A stretch of 37,427 nt of DNA from Gammaproteobacteria bacterium. GTDB lineage: Bacteria > Pseudomonadota > Gammaproteobacteria > Eutrophobiales > Eutrophobiaceae. The position numbers and the translations under genes are program-made. Shown in pieces: positions 8,734-17,201 of the stretch. The notes under the pieces were generated by a model. It did no database searches and was not told the DNA's origin. It worked only from the letters and a program-made list of their open reading frames with translations. The stretch spans positions 1 to 37,427 of the forward strand of contig JAJRTU010000322.1 in NCBI GenBank assembly GCA_024278135.1. The letters run 5' to 3'. The stretch's first letter is position 1. Each line of letters starts with the position of its first letter.

Positions 8734-9563
8734 TTCGGCAGTCTCGCATTTTGCAGGATCAGGATTTCGCCTTTCCCGGCACAGGAGACATCACCGGCAT
8801 AACGAATCGCCTCCGGGCCGAAATTCCTGAAAAAAGCGAACTGCTTGTTCGACAGGGCCATTTGTTTAAACAACAAACGTAAAAATTCTATTTTTAGCAA
8901 GCCGCAGTGGCGAAAAGTTGCAATGATGTGGCGCGGTTTTTTCGTCAATACGATGGTCCCGCGTTTCATGCCATATCCAAGATAAGCGCCTGTTTTCCCC
9001 AGCACAATAATGGTGCCCGCCAACATTCTGTTGGCGCAGTATTCACCGGTCTGGCCCTTGATCACAATCATTCCGCGGCGCATGCGCTCACCAACACGAT
9101 CACCGGCATTGCCACAAACAATGACGGTTCCGTCACTCATACCATGCTGCTCGCCGCTGAAATTCGCAGCAAGATAGTCAGCAACGTTGCCACTAATCTC
9201 AATTAAACCTCCGCTCATACCACTGGCAGTCCAGGCGCCGGCACTGCCCGTCACATTCAGTTCTCCACCGGACATATCTTTGCCGAGAAAGTCTCCACAG
9301 TCTCCGCGGACCTGGATTTTTCCCCGACGCATTCCATGACCAATGTGGGTGAGCTTCTGACAGCTGCGTTGAATTCGGATATTCTCCGGATCCTGACCGG
9401 AAATTGAAAACAGCGTCGACAAGGCCACCTTTCGTTTGCCATTGAACAGTTTGATTGCTCCAATCTGCGCCCTGGTTTTACCCGCGAGTTTATCTGGAAC
9501 CATTGCTGAAATATCAACAGGAAATTCCGGCTGCGATTTCAATGTGAATATCATCGTCGTCAT
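8730..9563 (-). CDS. fhcC: Formyltransferase/hydrolase complex subunit C, classical copy
   Basis: Structural subunit of the Fhc complex, homologous to FwdC/FmdC and to the glutamate synthase alpha-subunit C-terminal beta-helix. About 277 residues, with the periodic beta-helix pattern, roughly one turn per 19 residues: GKIQVRGDCGDFLGKDM, GGELNVTGSAG, GGLIEISGNVADYLA, GTVIVCGNAGDRVGERM, GMIVIKGQTGEY and so on. The frame is open well upstream inside fhcD, but the ATG at 9563 (MTTMIFTLKS) shares ATGA with the fhcD stop and is the sensible start. The 3' end overlaps the GTG of fdhB. Compared with the second copy at 15411-16220 it is diverged over its whole length, so the two are old paralogues rather than a recent duplication. 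Confidence 0.92.
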   Translation of the reverse strand: MTTMIFTLKSQPEFPVDISAMVPDKLAGKTRAQIGAIKLFNGKRKVALSTLFSISGQDPENIRIQRSCQKLTHIGHGMRRGKIQVRGDCGDFLGKDMSGGELNVTGSAGAWTASGMSGGLIEISGNVADYLAANFSGEQHGMSDGTVIVCGNAGDRVGERMRRGMIVIKGQTGEYCANRMLAGTIIVLGKTGAYLGYGMKRGTIVLTKKPRHIIATFRHCGLLKIEFLRLLFKQMALSNKQFAFFRNFGPEAIRYAGDVSCAGKGEILILQNARLPK

Positions 9564-10456
9564 GACAGGATATCCCGGAGCTTGAAATGATAGGGTCCCA
9601 GTTTGCCCCCATAATGACCGGCGCTGATACGATAGATCCCTTTTTTGGGGCCGAACTTGCACACGGCTTTGATGCCGACAAGCATGGCATTGCTGATGGC
9701 CTCCTCGTTGAGTCCGTCTATTACGATTTCCAGTACTGAGCCTATATTTTCCGTTAATTCCGTGTCGACCTGACCCTTAAGGGTGGGGCAGTACACCTCA
9801 TTGGTTGAAGCAGGCATAAATTTATATTTGGAGCCGATTTTGGAACCGGAGCCCACAACACCACCGGGGAAGGTGGTGACGGCGTCATGCACCTTGCGAA
9901 TGGCTTTTACCGCCTGTTCACAGGCGGTGAGTCCGTGCCTTGATGTCTTTGCCATGACCAGAAAGTTACCCCCGCCAATGGCCGGAACCACCCCGGTTGT
10001 TTCTTCGCAAACAAACTCACCATGCATGACCGGAATACGCCAGTAACGAATACCGTTTATTTTCTTGGATATTTGATAACCGTCGCCGAAATATCGCAGG
10101 CTGCGCCCCAGCGGAATCATAATGTCGCTGTGACTGCCGGAAAAGCAGGCACTGGTTGCAGTGGTCATGACGGATTGTCCTACACGTTTTGTCAATTGAT
10201 CCAGCAGTGCGGATTTGGACATGGCAAAAATAATAACGGCAATACCGGGCCGTCCGTCAGGGGTTTCTTCCGGTGATAATTCTCTTTCTATATCCGCCTC
10301 ACAACCACAGGCAATGACCGAGGATGCGAATCCGGTTAATGAGTTGGCTGCCCGATAGGCCCACTTGAGCGTCATTGCGGTAATTATCAATCGCGTGGCT
10401 TTCATGGGAAAGGCTTCCGCAAAAGTGTCGTCAATTTTTACGCCATTAATTCCCAT
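9560..10456 (-). CDS. fhcD: Formyl-methanofuran:H4MPT formyltransferase, classical copy
   Basis: Moves the formyl group between N5-formyl-H4MPT and the furan cofactor (Ftr family; FhcD of the Fhc complex). About 298 residues, the family's normal length. Conserved stretches include IDDTFAEAF at the start, FPGGVVGSGSKIGSKYK in the middle, and the C-terminal ISAGHYGGKLG. A TTG at 10462 and an ATG at 10456 are both in frame; MGINGVKIDDTF from the ATG fits the family best. Neither has a clear ribosome binding site. A 98-base gap separates it from fhcA, the largest inside this sub-cluster. It ends in a 4-base ATGA overlap with fhcC. Confidence 0.93.
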   Translation of the reverse strand: MGINGVKIDDTFAEAFPMKATRLIITAMTLKWAYRAANSLTGFASSVIACGCEADIERELSPEETPDGRPGIAVIIFAMSKSALLDQLTKRVGQSVMTTATSACFSGSHSDIMIPLGRSLRYFGDGYQISKKINGIRYWRIPVMHGEFVCEETTGVVPAIGGGNFLVMAKTSRHGLTACEQAVKAIRKVHDAVTTFPGGVVGSGSKIGSKYKFMPASTNEVYCPTLKGQVDTELTENIGSVLEIVIDGLNEEAISNAMLVGIKAVCKFGPKKGIYRISAGHYGGKLGPYHFKLRDILS

Positions 10457-10554
10457 CGTCAATACGTCGCAAAACTGTGAGCATGAATACGAAATACAGA
10501 TTCATTATCAGAATATAGAATATTCGAAGCGATCATTTCCGTGTTCTCCATCAC

Positions 10555-12216
10555 TTACTTCGGCGTACAGGGGTGGACAATCAAAGAATTCCTTCCGTAG
10601 CCCAGTAACTCATCATCGCTGATTTTGAAATTATTCATTCTTACCGTGTGATAGCGGTCAAAATACTTCTTCAGGTGCTTCTCAATACCGATATCAAAAT
10701 CCGGTTTGACGGTATGGATGGCACCGGCCGGGGCGCTGACCACCTTCCCGTTCTTTACTACTATTTCCCCGTCCTTAAACACATATTCCGGTTTGGTAAA
10801 CATCTTTTCCTTGTTGGAGTGCTCAGCGTACACAGTGATATCCGCACAGGCGTTCATACCCAGGTGTCCACGATCTGTTAAGCCCAGGCTAAGCGCGGGT
10901 GCGGCTCTGGTCATGATGGCGATCTCATAAAGTGAGTATTCTCTGTCTATACTGCCGAGTACTGATGCCTTGCGTGCACCTTTATTAATGGTGCTCAGTA
11001 CATCATTGCGAAAGGATCTGTCCATTAACAAACGGATCAGATGTGGATACATGGTAAACGGTGCGCCGTTAGGATGATCGGTCGTCAGGAAAATACGCCA
11101 GGGATCGGTGGCCAGTAAAAATATTTCCAGGCCGATACACCATTGCAGGGCGTTGACAAAATTTTTGTCCCGGTAACGGAAAGGAACGACGCCGCAGCCG
11201 GCATCACATTCAATATCCATGCAGACCCATTTATTGGGGTGCGCATGGGCGCTGCCTTTGTGTTGCATCATGGTATCGCCGGATGCGGTGACGGTCTGGC
11301 CGAACATAATCTGGCCGACGTCCAGAGAAATGTTTTTGTTTTTATTCAATGCTTCGGCAATATGCACAGCACCGGAAGAAAATTTTCTATCACCTTCAGC
11401 CCCGTAACTGTGAAACTGAACATGGGTAAGATGTATGGGCAGACCTGCCATGGCTTCAATGGTATTCAGAGTCGTGCCGACATTGCCGGGCACACCGAGA
11501 TTACAACCGTGAACATGCAGGGGATGAGGTACACCCAGATCGTGCAGCGAGCGTGCCAGAACCTTGAGTATTTTTCGCGGGCTGAGATTGTAAAATGAAT
11601 TATAATCATCAAGATCAAGCTTACGCTGATTGAATTTAAACGCGTTAATGCCACCGGGGTTCACTATTTTCACAGCCATTGCCTGTGAGGCATGCATACT
11701 CCAGGCGACGTAATCATTAATCATTTTTTGACTTTTCCTGCCGGCAATGAGCTGCAGGAGGAAGTCATCATTGCCCAACAGATTATAGGCACCGGTATCA
11801 ACAATGGGGGTGTCCGCCATTTCCATGTGTGCCTGACGTGCATTACTTGGGAGCATGGCCGGTTCGAAACAACTGGTGTATCCCATTTCCGCATAACGAT
11901 AACCGGTGGTGAGAGTGGAAGGCGCAACAACGCCGCTTCCAGCCCGGGTGGTGGCCGTGGCTTTTGCCGGATGTTGCTGATGATCCTCTGGCAGCATCAT
12001 ACGGGCGATATTGACTTTGCCGCCACCTATATGCGTGTGAATATCGATACCACCGGCCATGACCACCTTGTCAGTAATATCAACAGTCTTGTGTATGCGT
12101 TCGCTTTTACCCGGTTTGCGTACGATCCTGCCGTCGCGCACATAGATATCGCGCTTTTTCCCCCTGACATTGTGCATGGGGTCATACACAATCCCGCCTT
12201 TCAGTCTTGTCAGCAT
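10555..12216 (-). CDS. fhcA: Formyltransferase/hydrolase complex subunit A (formyl hydrolase), classical copy
   Basis: Zinc amidohydrolase that cleaves formyl-methylofuran to formate. 553 residues. The metal-binding pattern is complete: His60-Thr-His62 (IDIHTHIGGGK), Lys183 in VKIVNPGG (the carboxylated lysine position), His in LHVHGCNLG, and Asp in TTDHPNGAPF. Wording such as ARMMLPEDH, HVHGCNLGVPGN and CMDIECDAGCGVVPF is that of the methylotroph FhcA group known from Methylobacterium, and differs from the second copy, which reads more like archaeal FwdA. It begins 3 bases after the fhcB stop, so translation is coupled. Its product formate feeds FdhAB at the end of the same gene row. Confidence 0.95.
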   Translation of the reverse strand: MLTRLKGGIVYDPMHNVRGKKRDIYVRDGRIVRKPGKSERIHKTVDITDKVVMAGGIDIHTHIGGGKVNIARMMLPEDHQQHPAKATATTRAGSGVVAPSTLTTGYRYAEMGYTSCFEPAMLPSNARQAHMEMADTPIVDTGAYNLLGNDDFLLQLIAGRKSQKMINDYVAWSMHASQAMAVKIVNPGGINAFKFNQRKLDLDDYNSFYNLSPRKILKVLARSLHDLGVPHPLHVHGCNLGVPGNVGTTLNTIEAMAGLPIHLTHVQFHSYGAEGDRKFSSGAVHIAEALNKNKNISLDVGQIMFGQTVTASGDTMMQHKGSAHAHPNKWVCMDIECDAGCGVVPFRYRDKNFVNALQWCIGLEIFLLATDPWRIFLTTDHPNGAPFTMYPHLIRLLMDRSFRNDVLSTINKGARKASVLGSIDREYSLYEIAIMTRAAPALSLGLTDRGHLGMNACADITVYAEHSNKEKMFTKPEYVFKDGEIVVKNGKVVSAPAGAIHTVKPDFDIGIEKHLKKYFDRYHTVRMNNFKISDDELLGYGRNSLIVHPCTPK

Positions 12217-12219
12217 GAT

Positions 12220-13494
12220 CTACATCGCCTGCCTTATTCTGCGCAGGATGGCACTGCCTTCGTACAGGTCAATCTCCCGCAGTTTTTTCAGGGGCAAACT
12301 GACTACGTTATCCGTGCGCAGCAGGTTCCCGCTATGATCGATACCGGGTGTACCGAGCGGGATATATACTTCAGCCTCGTGCGCAGGTCTTTTAGCCGGT
12401 CTCGACAGGACAATCGTAGGCAGGGCTGTACGTGGTACAGCCAGGCTGGTATCAAAGCTGGAGAGCCATAACAGGGCATCTGCCGCCTTCTCGTGAAGAA
12501 TATTTTTTGTTGAAAATGTATGGGGATCATAATCAATCCGGTTTTCATGATAGCTTACCCGCAGAGGAAAACCGCTTTGCCAGGCGCATACGTTCATAAA
12601 AGAGGTTCCGCCATTGTTGCCACCCAGCGAAAGACCTGAAAAACGGGAATGTTGATTAAGTTCTTTCACCAGATCACAAATGCTTTGTATGATGATATCA
12701 CCGTCTGTCGGCGCAAATTCACCGGCATCCCAGATAATGACACCATATTGTGCACTACGGATGCGTTCGACCAGTTTTTTCAGGGACGACAGTTTTCTCG
12801 GTCTGATATTATCAGACTGAATACGGGTATCGTTGAGCAGGGCACGAATGATCGCGATAGTTTCATTCATTTCCTTTTTAGTGCACTTGATATGTGCCGG
12901 TCTGCGTCCACCGGGATGGATGCCCGCCCGGGTGTTCAGTTCGTCACCGATATAGACGATGTCACGGGCGTTCTTTTTCAGCCCTGCAAGTGATGACTGG
13001 TTCCAGATAAAGCGTTCGAAAAATCGCGGGTAATGGCTGACAGCATCGGTGCCAATAAAAATAATCAGGTCGGCACGGTTTTTCAACTCAGTCAGTGTGG
13101 TCATAATCCAGCCCCTGTTTTGCAGTACAAGCGTGTTATTCATCATACCATCACCGTGGACATGATCGATGATCGCGCCGGATTTTTCAGCCAGCGCCAT
13201 CAGCTCCCGACTGCCGGCTACGTCCGTGCTACTTCCTGCAAACAGAGCTTGTTTTGCTCTGGACAGGATGGAGGCGGCATGCTTTATTGCTGCATCAATG
13301 GAAACACGCTCACCGTGAATGGCCGCCGCTACAGTCGGCTCATGCCGTTCAAAATTCCTGATAGCCCTGGCACAACCATGAGCTGTGACAGAGAGCTTGT
13401 TGGCTTCATTTTTGACAGACAGATCATCGCACAACAGACTGCAAAACGGGCAGGTGACGTCCTTGATGAGTCTTGATGGGTGATTTGAAGACAT
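12220..13494 (-). CDS. fhcB: Formyltransferase/hydrolase complex subunit B, redox site degenerate
   Basis: FhcB pairs with FhcA and descends from the molybdopterin subunit FwdB/FmdB, but in the methylotroph Fhc complex it has lost dehydrogenase function. Here 424 residues. The N-terminal cysteines remain (Cys15, 18, 22 and 41: CPFCSLLC, then GCARA). At the metal site the archaeal CHGP is replaced by HVHGDG (residues 111-116), with Val112 at the place of the tungsten-binding Cys, although the neighbouring His113 is kept. The TMTRG arginine motif is gone (EFAPTDG). This matches a non-redox FhcB. The ATG at 13494 lacks a good Shine-Dalgarno sequence. A 115-base gap separates it from fprA upstream. 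It contrasts sharply with the intact FwdB at 18898-20256. Confidence 0.93.
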   Translation of the reverse strand: MSSNHPSRLIKDVTCPFCSLLCDDLSVKNEANKLSVTAHGCARAIRNFERHEPTVAAAIHGERVSIDAAIKHAASILSRAKQALFAGSSTDVAGSRELMALAEKSGAIIDHVHGDGMMNNTLVLQNRGWIMTTLTELKNRADLIIFIGTDAVSHYPRFFERFIWNQSSLAGLKKNARDIVYIGDELNTRAGIHPGGRRPAHIKCTKKEMNETIAIIRALLNDTRIQSDNIRPRKLSSLKKLVERIRSAQYGVIIWDAGEFAPTDGDIIIQSICDLVKELNQHSRFSGLSLGGNNGGTSFMNVCAWQSGFPLRVSYHENRIDYDPHTFSTKNILHEKAADALLWLSSFDTSLAVPRTALPTIVLSRPAKRPAHEAEVYIPLGTPGIDHSGNLLRTDNVVSLPLKKLREIDLYEGSAILRRIRQAM

Positions 13495-13578
13495 GAGAGG
13501 AAACGATCCTGAATATCAGCAAACGGATTGGGTTAACGGGAAACGAGGCCTGCCGCCAAAGAATTCGTTGACATATCC

Positions 13579-13593
13579 TGCCACAAAGTGGCA
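13579..13593 (-). other. Short hairpin in the fprA-fhcB spacer
   Basis: TGCCAC and GTGGCA flank an AAA loop within the 115 bases between the fprA stop and the fhcB start. No T run follows on the minus strand, so it is not a clear terminator. It could mark a processing or attenuation point between the Fwd/ferredoxin half and the Fhc/Fdh half of the block. Confidence 0.3.
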
Positions 13594-13609
13594 AGAGCAG
13601 GCAGCACTG

Positions 13610-14986
13610 CTAGTCCAGCAGCTCAAGCATTTCAGCGATGTAGGTATACTTCTCTCGGGGTTTGTTTTTAGGTCGACCTCGATCAATTTCGCTTTGATCG
13701 ATTTTTTTCCATTCCTCAAAATTGACATAGCGAACGCTCCTGGATTGTAATAATTTGCACACCCCGTCGGCGCCGCTTTTTTCTGATCCGGTATCAAGCA
13801 TTTCCAGATCATCCAGCAAGGATTTAACTGTTGCAACGCTATCTGCACGGTTGGTGCCAATGATACCAGTTGGCCCCCGTTTAATCCAACCACTCACATA
13901 TAAACCTGAAATGGGCTGACCATTCTCTGTTATCCGGCCATCCTCATTGGTGATCACACCCTTGCGATCATCAAAGGGCAGACCGGGCAGGGGGACACCG
14001 CGATAGCCAATGCTTCTAAATAGAAGTCCCGTCTCCAGCTCCAGTGTTTCGCCAGTACCCCTGGCAGATTGTTGCAGGGGCTCACCGACAAGTTGGTTAC
14101 GTTCTAATATTACCTTTTCCAGTCGTTCAGTGCCGATTAATTCTTTGGGACTTTTTAGAAAGGTGAACTGGCAACGGCGTGGTTTACTGGAATCGCTGAT
14201 AGCGGAAAAGCGGGCTAATTGCTCCACTATTTTTCGCTGGACAGAATTTGACTTGTCGGCCAGTTCGATTTCACTTGCCGGGTTTAACTGCAGTTCCTCG
14301 CTGTCAATAGTGGTCTGGCATATTTCCAGGTTTCCAAACTCCCTCAACTCCTTCGGGGTAAACTTGACCTGGGCGGGCCCACGTCGACCTACTACCACTA
14401 TTTCCTGAACCTTGCTGTCAGCAAGCGCATCCAGAGCATGTTCGGCAATATCGGTATGTTTTAACTCATCAACGGACTTGGCTAGAATACGGGCCACGTC
14501 AGCAGCGACGTTGCCCTGGCCAATGATGACGGCCCTTTCACAACCAAGATCAAAGTGTCGGTCACGATAATCTGTATGGCCATTATACCAGCCGACAAAT
14601 TCAGTCGCAGTATGACTTCCGATCAGGTCTTCTCCGGGGATACCCAGTTTGCGATCAGACTCTGCACCGTTGGCGAAGATGACCGCGTGATGTGTGTCAG
14701 ATAACTCTTCTACACTGATATCCTCGCCGACGGTGACGTTGGCAAGCAGATTGAATTCAGGTGATTCCGCGATCCTGGCGTATACCTGAATTACCTGTTT
14801 GAGTTTGGCGTGATCCGGTGCGACGCCGCTGCGCACCAGGCCATAAGGAACAGGCAGGCGTTCCAGCATAGTAATAGTGACGTTGACATCAGATTTTAAC
14901 AGTGCTTCCGCCGCATAAAAACCACTTGGGCCACTGCCCACGATAGCGACGAGCAGGGGATGTTGTTTAGAACCAGGATGTGACAT
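13610..14986 (-). CDS. fprA: Ferredoxin-NADP+ reductase, adrenodoxin reductase/FprA family
   Basis: FAD enzyme moving electrons between ferredoxin and NADP(H). 458 residues, the usual size of the FprA/adrenodoxin reductase family. FAD site: VGSGPSGFYAAEALL near the N-terminus and PVPYGLVRSGVAPDH, a family hallmark. NADP-binding Rossmann motif: IGQGNVAADVAR near residue 155. C-terminal FAD contact: GWIKRGPTGIIGTNRADS. It follows the 7Fe ferredoxin gene by 78 bases that contain a strong GC hairpin, and it precedes the classical fhc genes. FprA enzymes commonly pair with FdxA-type ferredoxins, so this and fdxA look like one electron-transfer module placed within the formyl-C1 gene block. The direction (NADPH production or ferredoxin reduction) is not decidable from sequence. 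Confidence 0.93.
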   Translation of the reverse strand: MSHPGSKQHPLLVAIVGSGPSGFYAAEALLKSDVNVTITMLERLPVPYGLVRSGVAPDHAKLKQVIQVYARIAESPEFNLLANVTVGEDISVEELSDTHHAVIFANGAESDRKLGIPGEDLIGSHTATEFVGWYNGHTDYRDRHFDLGCERAVIIGQGNVAADVARILAKSVDELKHTDIAEHALDALADSKVQEIVVVGRRGPAQVKFTPKELREFGNLEICQTTIDSEELQLNPASEIELADKSNSVQRKIVEQLARFSAISDSSKPRRCQFTFLKSPKELIGTERLEKVILERNQLVGEPLQQSARGTGETLELETGLLFRSIGYRGVPLPGLPFDDRKGVITNEDGRITENGQPISGLYVSGWIKRGPTGIIGTNRADSVATVKSLLDDLEMLDTGSEKSGADGVCKLLQSRSVRYVNFEEWKKIDQSEIDRGRPKNKPREKYTYIAEMLELLD

Positions 14987-15014
14987 GCTTAATGGTTAAC
15001 CTTATAGAATATCG

Positions 15015-15045
15015 GGCAGCCGCCCCCGCCCGGGGGGCCACTGCC
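15015..15045 (-). other. GC-rich hairpin between fdxA and fprA
   Basis: GGCAG (15015-15019) pairs with CTGCC (15041-15045), enclosing a second stem of six G-C pairs (15022-15027 with 15033-15038). It lies wholly between two co-transcribed genes and has no T run after it on the minus strand. It could cause partial termination or protect the upstream transcript end, giving more ferredoxin than reductase. That role is inference; the pairing is seen. Confidence 0.5.
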
Positions 15046-15064
15046 AGGCTGGAACAGCGGTGAA

Positions 15065-15370
15065 TTAGAACCCCAGTTCAGTCTTTCTGTCATCGGCACC
15101 TGGCAGAGGTTCCATCTTATCTTCACAGACAGGGAGATCCCTGGCGCGTTCAGCATTGATGGCAATCCATTCTTCCATTCCTTCTGGCAGATCATCGACT
15201 TCATAGATCGCTTCGACGGGGCACTCGGGAATACAGGCACTACAGTCTATACAAACATCCGGATCGATATACAACATGTCGTCGTCGTAGTGAAAACATT
15301 CTACTGGACAAACTGTAACGCAATCCGTGAAACGGCAGCTTTTGCAGTTTTCTGTGACTATGGTTGTCAT
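15065..15370 (-). CDS. fdxA: Seven-iron ferredoxin ([3Fe-4S][4Fe-4S], FdxA type)
   Basis: Soluble electron carrier of 101 residues. Cysteines at 9, 12, 17, 21, 25, 40, 43, 46 and 50 match the Azotobacter ferredoxin I pattern with an offset of one. Cys9, 17 and 50 would hold the [3Fe-4S] cluster, and Cys21, 40, 43, 46 plus one further ligand position the [4Fe-4S] side. Typical strings are VTENCKSCRFTDC and CIDCSACIPECPVEAI. A clear AGGAG six bases before the ATG sets the start. It lies 40 bases after fwdC and before fprA, which makes it the likely electron partner of both. Archaeal Fwd complexes use the dedicated ferredoxin subunits FwdG and FwdF, which are absent here; FdxA could stand in. 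Partner assignment is inference. Confidence 0.95.
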   Translation of the reverse strand: MTTIVTENCKSCRFTDCVTVCPVECFHYDDDMLYIDPDVCIDCSACIPECPVEAIYEVDDLPEGMEEWIAINAERARDLPVCEDKMEPLPGADDRKTELGF

Positions 15371-15410
15371 TCTTATCTCCTACGATAATAGTTAATACGA
15401 ATTCGTTTTT

Positions 15411-16220
15411 TCAGTCATGATACAACAAAATTTCACCCCGGTTTAACTCGATTATATCACCACACCATCGCGCATAGCGCCCCATAATTTGCTGTTCACG
15501 GATGTCCAGCCCCAAAGTTTGAAGATAGAGCAGATACAACCTTAAATAAACGGGCTGGTAGACACAGGAGTAGCTGAAAGTGGGCAGCAGTCTGGTTTTG
15601 TTCATGGAAACAAGTGTGCCTCGACGCATCCCGGCACCGCTTCTGATGCCCGGCTCACCCAGCACAATAATCGTACCGGCAAGCATGTTGACGCCGGTAA
15701 AATCACCGCTATTGCCACCGACGACGATCAAGCCATTTCTCATGGCGTGGCCGACTTCATTTTGGGCATTGCCATGCACGATGATTTCGCCTCCCTGGAT
15801 ACCAGCGGGACTCCCCCTGTAGGCACTGCCCAGCATATGGCCGACATTGCCCTTGATCTGTATGCGGCCACCACGCATTTCCGGTGCCACCCAGTCGCCG
15901 GCATTGCCTTCCACCATAATTTCACCGCCGCACATGGCCGCACCGAGATGAGCACCAACGTCCCCGACGATATGTAATTGACCAAAGCTCATGTCGGCGC
16001 CGATATGCTTGATGCGGGACAGATCACCATCGACCTGGATGCGCTCGTTCTTTTCGCCTTCCACTTTAAAAAAATCACCGATACAGCAGGGCTCGTTACC
16101 ATGTTGTACGAGCTGCTTTTCAATCTCCGTCGTCGTCAATGTCGCCAGTTTGTCCGGGCTGATGACAGCAGCTTCCAATGGTACCTCGGGAAGAGTATGC
16201 AATGTTAAGGTCGTATTCAT
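15411..16220 (-). CDS. fwdC: Formylmethanofuran dehydrogenase subunit C, second copy
   Basis: 269-residue beta-helix subunit homologous to FwdC/FmdC. The repeating turns are plain: GQLHIVGDVGAHLGAAM, GGEIMVEGNAGDWVA, GGRIQIKGNVGHMLG, GGEIIVHGNAQNEVGHAM, GLIVVGGNSGDFTG, GTIIVLGEPG. It starts inside the last codons of the upstream ftr copy (ATGA overlap, 16217-16220). The same gene order, D then C with the same overlap, occurs in the classical cluster at 9560-9563, so the two clusters share an ancestral arrangement. It may hold the formyltransferase and the A/B catalytic pair together, as in related complexes. Confidence 0.92.
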   Translation of the reverse strand: MNTTLTLHTLPEVPLEAAVISPDKLATLTTTEIEKQLVQHGNEPCCIGDFFKVEGEKNERIQVDGDLSRIKHIGADMSFGQLHIVGDVGAHLGAAMCGGEIMVEGNAGDWVAPEMRGGRIQIKGNVGHMLGSAYRGSPAGIQGGEIIVHGNAQNEVGHAMRNGLIVVGGNSGDFTGVNMLAGTIIVLGEPGIRSGAGMRRGTLVSMNKTRLLPTFSYSCVYQPVYLRLYLLYLQTLGLDIREQQIMGRYARWCGDIIELNRGEILLYHD

Positions 16221-17116
16221 GCCGGGTCACCGTCCATCAGGCTGTGCAGTTCGATTTTATACTGGCCGAGATTACCGCCGTAATTACCGGCTGATATACG
16301 TTTGATACCCGGCCTTGCCGCTGCCTGCATACCGACTCGCATGGCGTTTCGAACGGCAGATTCATCAAGACCATCAACAACAATTTCCAGTACACAATTT
16401 ATATCGGAATCCAGTGCTGAATCGGGTTTTATTCCACGCAGGGTGGGGCAGTAGCTGTCATTGGTTGAGGCCATCAGGGATTTGTAGCGCGAACCCACTT
16501 TACTGCCACTGCGGACAACGCCATCAGGGAAGGGCAGGATCACACCTTCGACAGAACGCATCGCCCGGGTCGCGGCGTTGACGGCACGTAGTGTTGTTTT
16601 CATATCTTTGCCAAGGAGTATAAGGTTGCCACCTCCTACTGCCTCCTGTATGCCAAAACGGTCATCTACCAGAAACTCGCCGTCCATCACCGGGATACGC
16701 CAAAGACGTTGACCCGCCAGTTTTTTACTGATTTGCAGGCCATCACCAAAGTAGCGTAACTGGCCGCCGACCACGACAGATTCTTCGCTATCAAGCCCGC
16801 TGTAGCAGGCCGTTGTCGGGCAGGTCATCACGCATTGACCGACACGTTCGACCAGGCGTTTGCCGATGCCCTTGCTGTCCATGGTGAATAACAGGACACG
16901 TACTCCAGGTCGTCGATCAGGTGTTTCATCGGCGGGCATTTCACTTTCGATACCTGCTTCACACTTGCAGCCGATGACGGAGGTGGCAAAACCGGTCATG
17001 GAATTCGCCGCCGCCATAGCCCATTGTCGTGTCTCGGCCGTGATCACTATTCGTGTCGCCCACATTTTGAAGGCTTCGGCGAAGGTGTCATCAATTTGAG
17101 TTGACTTTATTTTCAT
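16217..17116 (-). CDS. ftr: Formylmethanofuran:H4MPT formyltransferase, second copy
   Basis: 299 residues, Ftr family, same reaction as the product of 9560-10456. It keeps IDDTFAEAF, FPDGVVRSGSKVGSRYK and ISAGNYGGNLGQYK. It differs at many positions from the first copy (for example CVMTCPTTACYSG against SVMTTATSACFSG), so each cluster seems to have its own dedicated transferase. An 85-base spacer separates it from fwdA. That spacer is AT-rich and holds no evident gene; a clear ribosome binding site is not visible. Whether it binds the Fwd-type subunits or the Fhc ones cannot be judged from sequence. Confidence 0.93.
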   Translation of the reverse strand: MKIKSTQIDDTFAEAFKMWATRIVITAETRQWAMAAANSMTGFATSVIGCKCEAGIESEMPADETPDRRPGVRVLLFTMDSKGIGKRLVERVGQCVMTCPTTACYSGLDSEESVVVGGQLRYFGDGLQISKKLAGQRLWRIPVMDGEFLVDDRFGIQEAVGGGNLILLGKDMKTTLRAVNAATRAMRSVEGVILPFPDGVVRSGSKVGSRYKSLMASTNDSYCPTLRGIKPDSALDSDINCVLEIVVDGLDESAVRNAMRVGMQAAARPGIKRISAGNYGGNLGQYKIELHSLMDGDPA

Positions 17117-17201
17117 TATTTAAAATAAGTTACCGATATTTTTGTAAAGATTTGTAAATCCAATACCCGATCTTTTTTCTCTCAAAAATGCTGGAGCAGG
17201 C

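Noticed and set aside
11692-12471. 259-codon plus-strand ORF
   Set aside because: It is antisense to fhcA and the end of fhcB, has no recognisable domain, and reflects the open complementary frame of strongly conserved genes.
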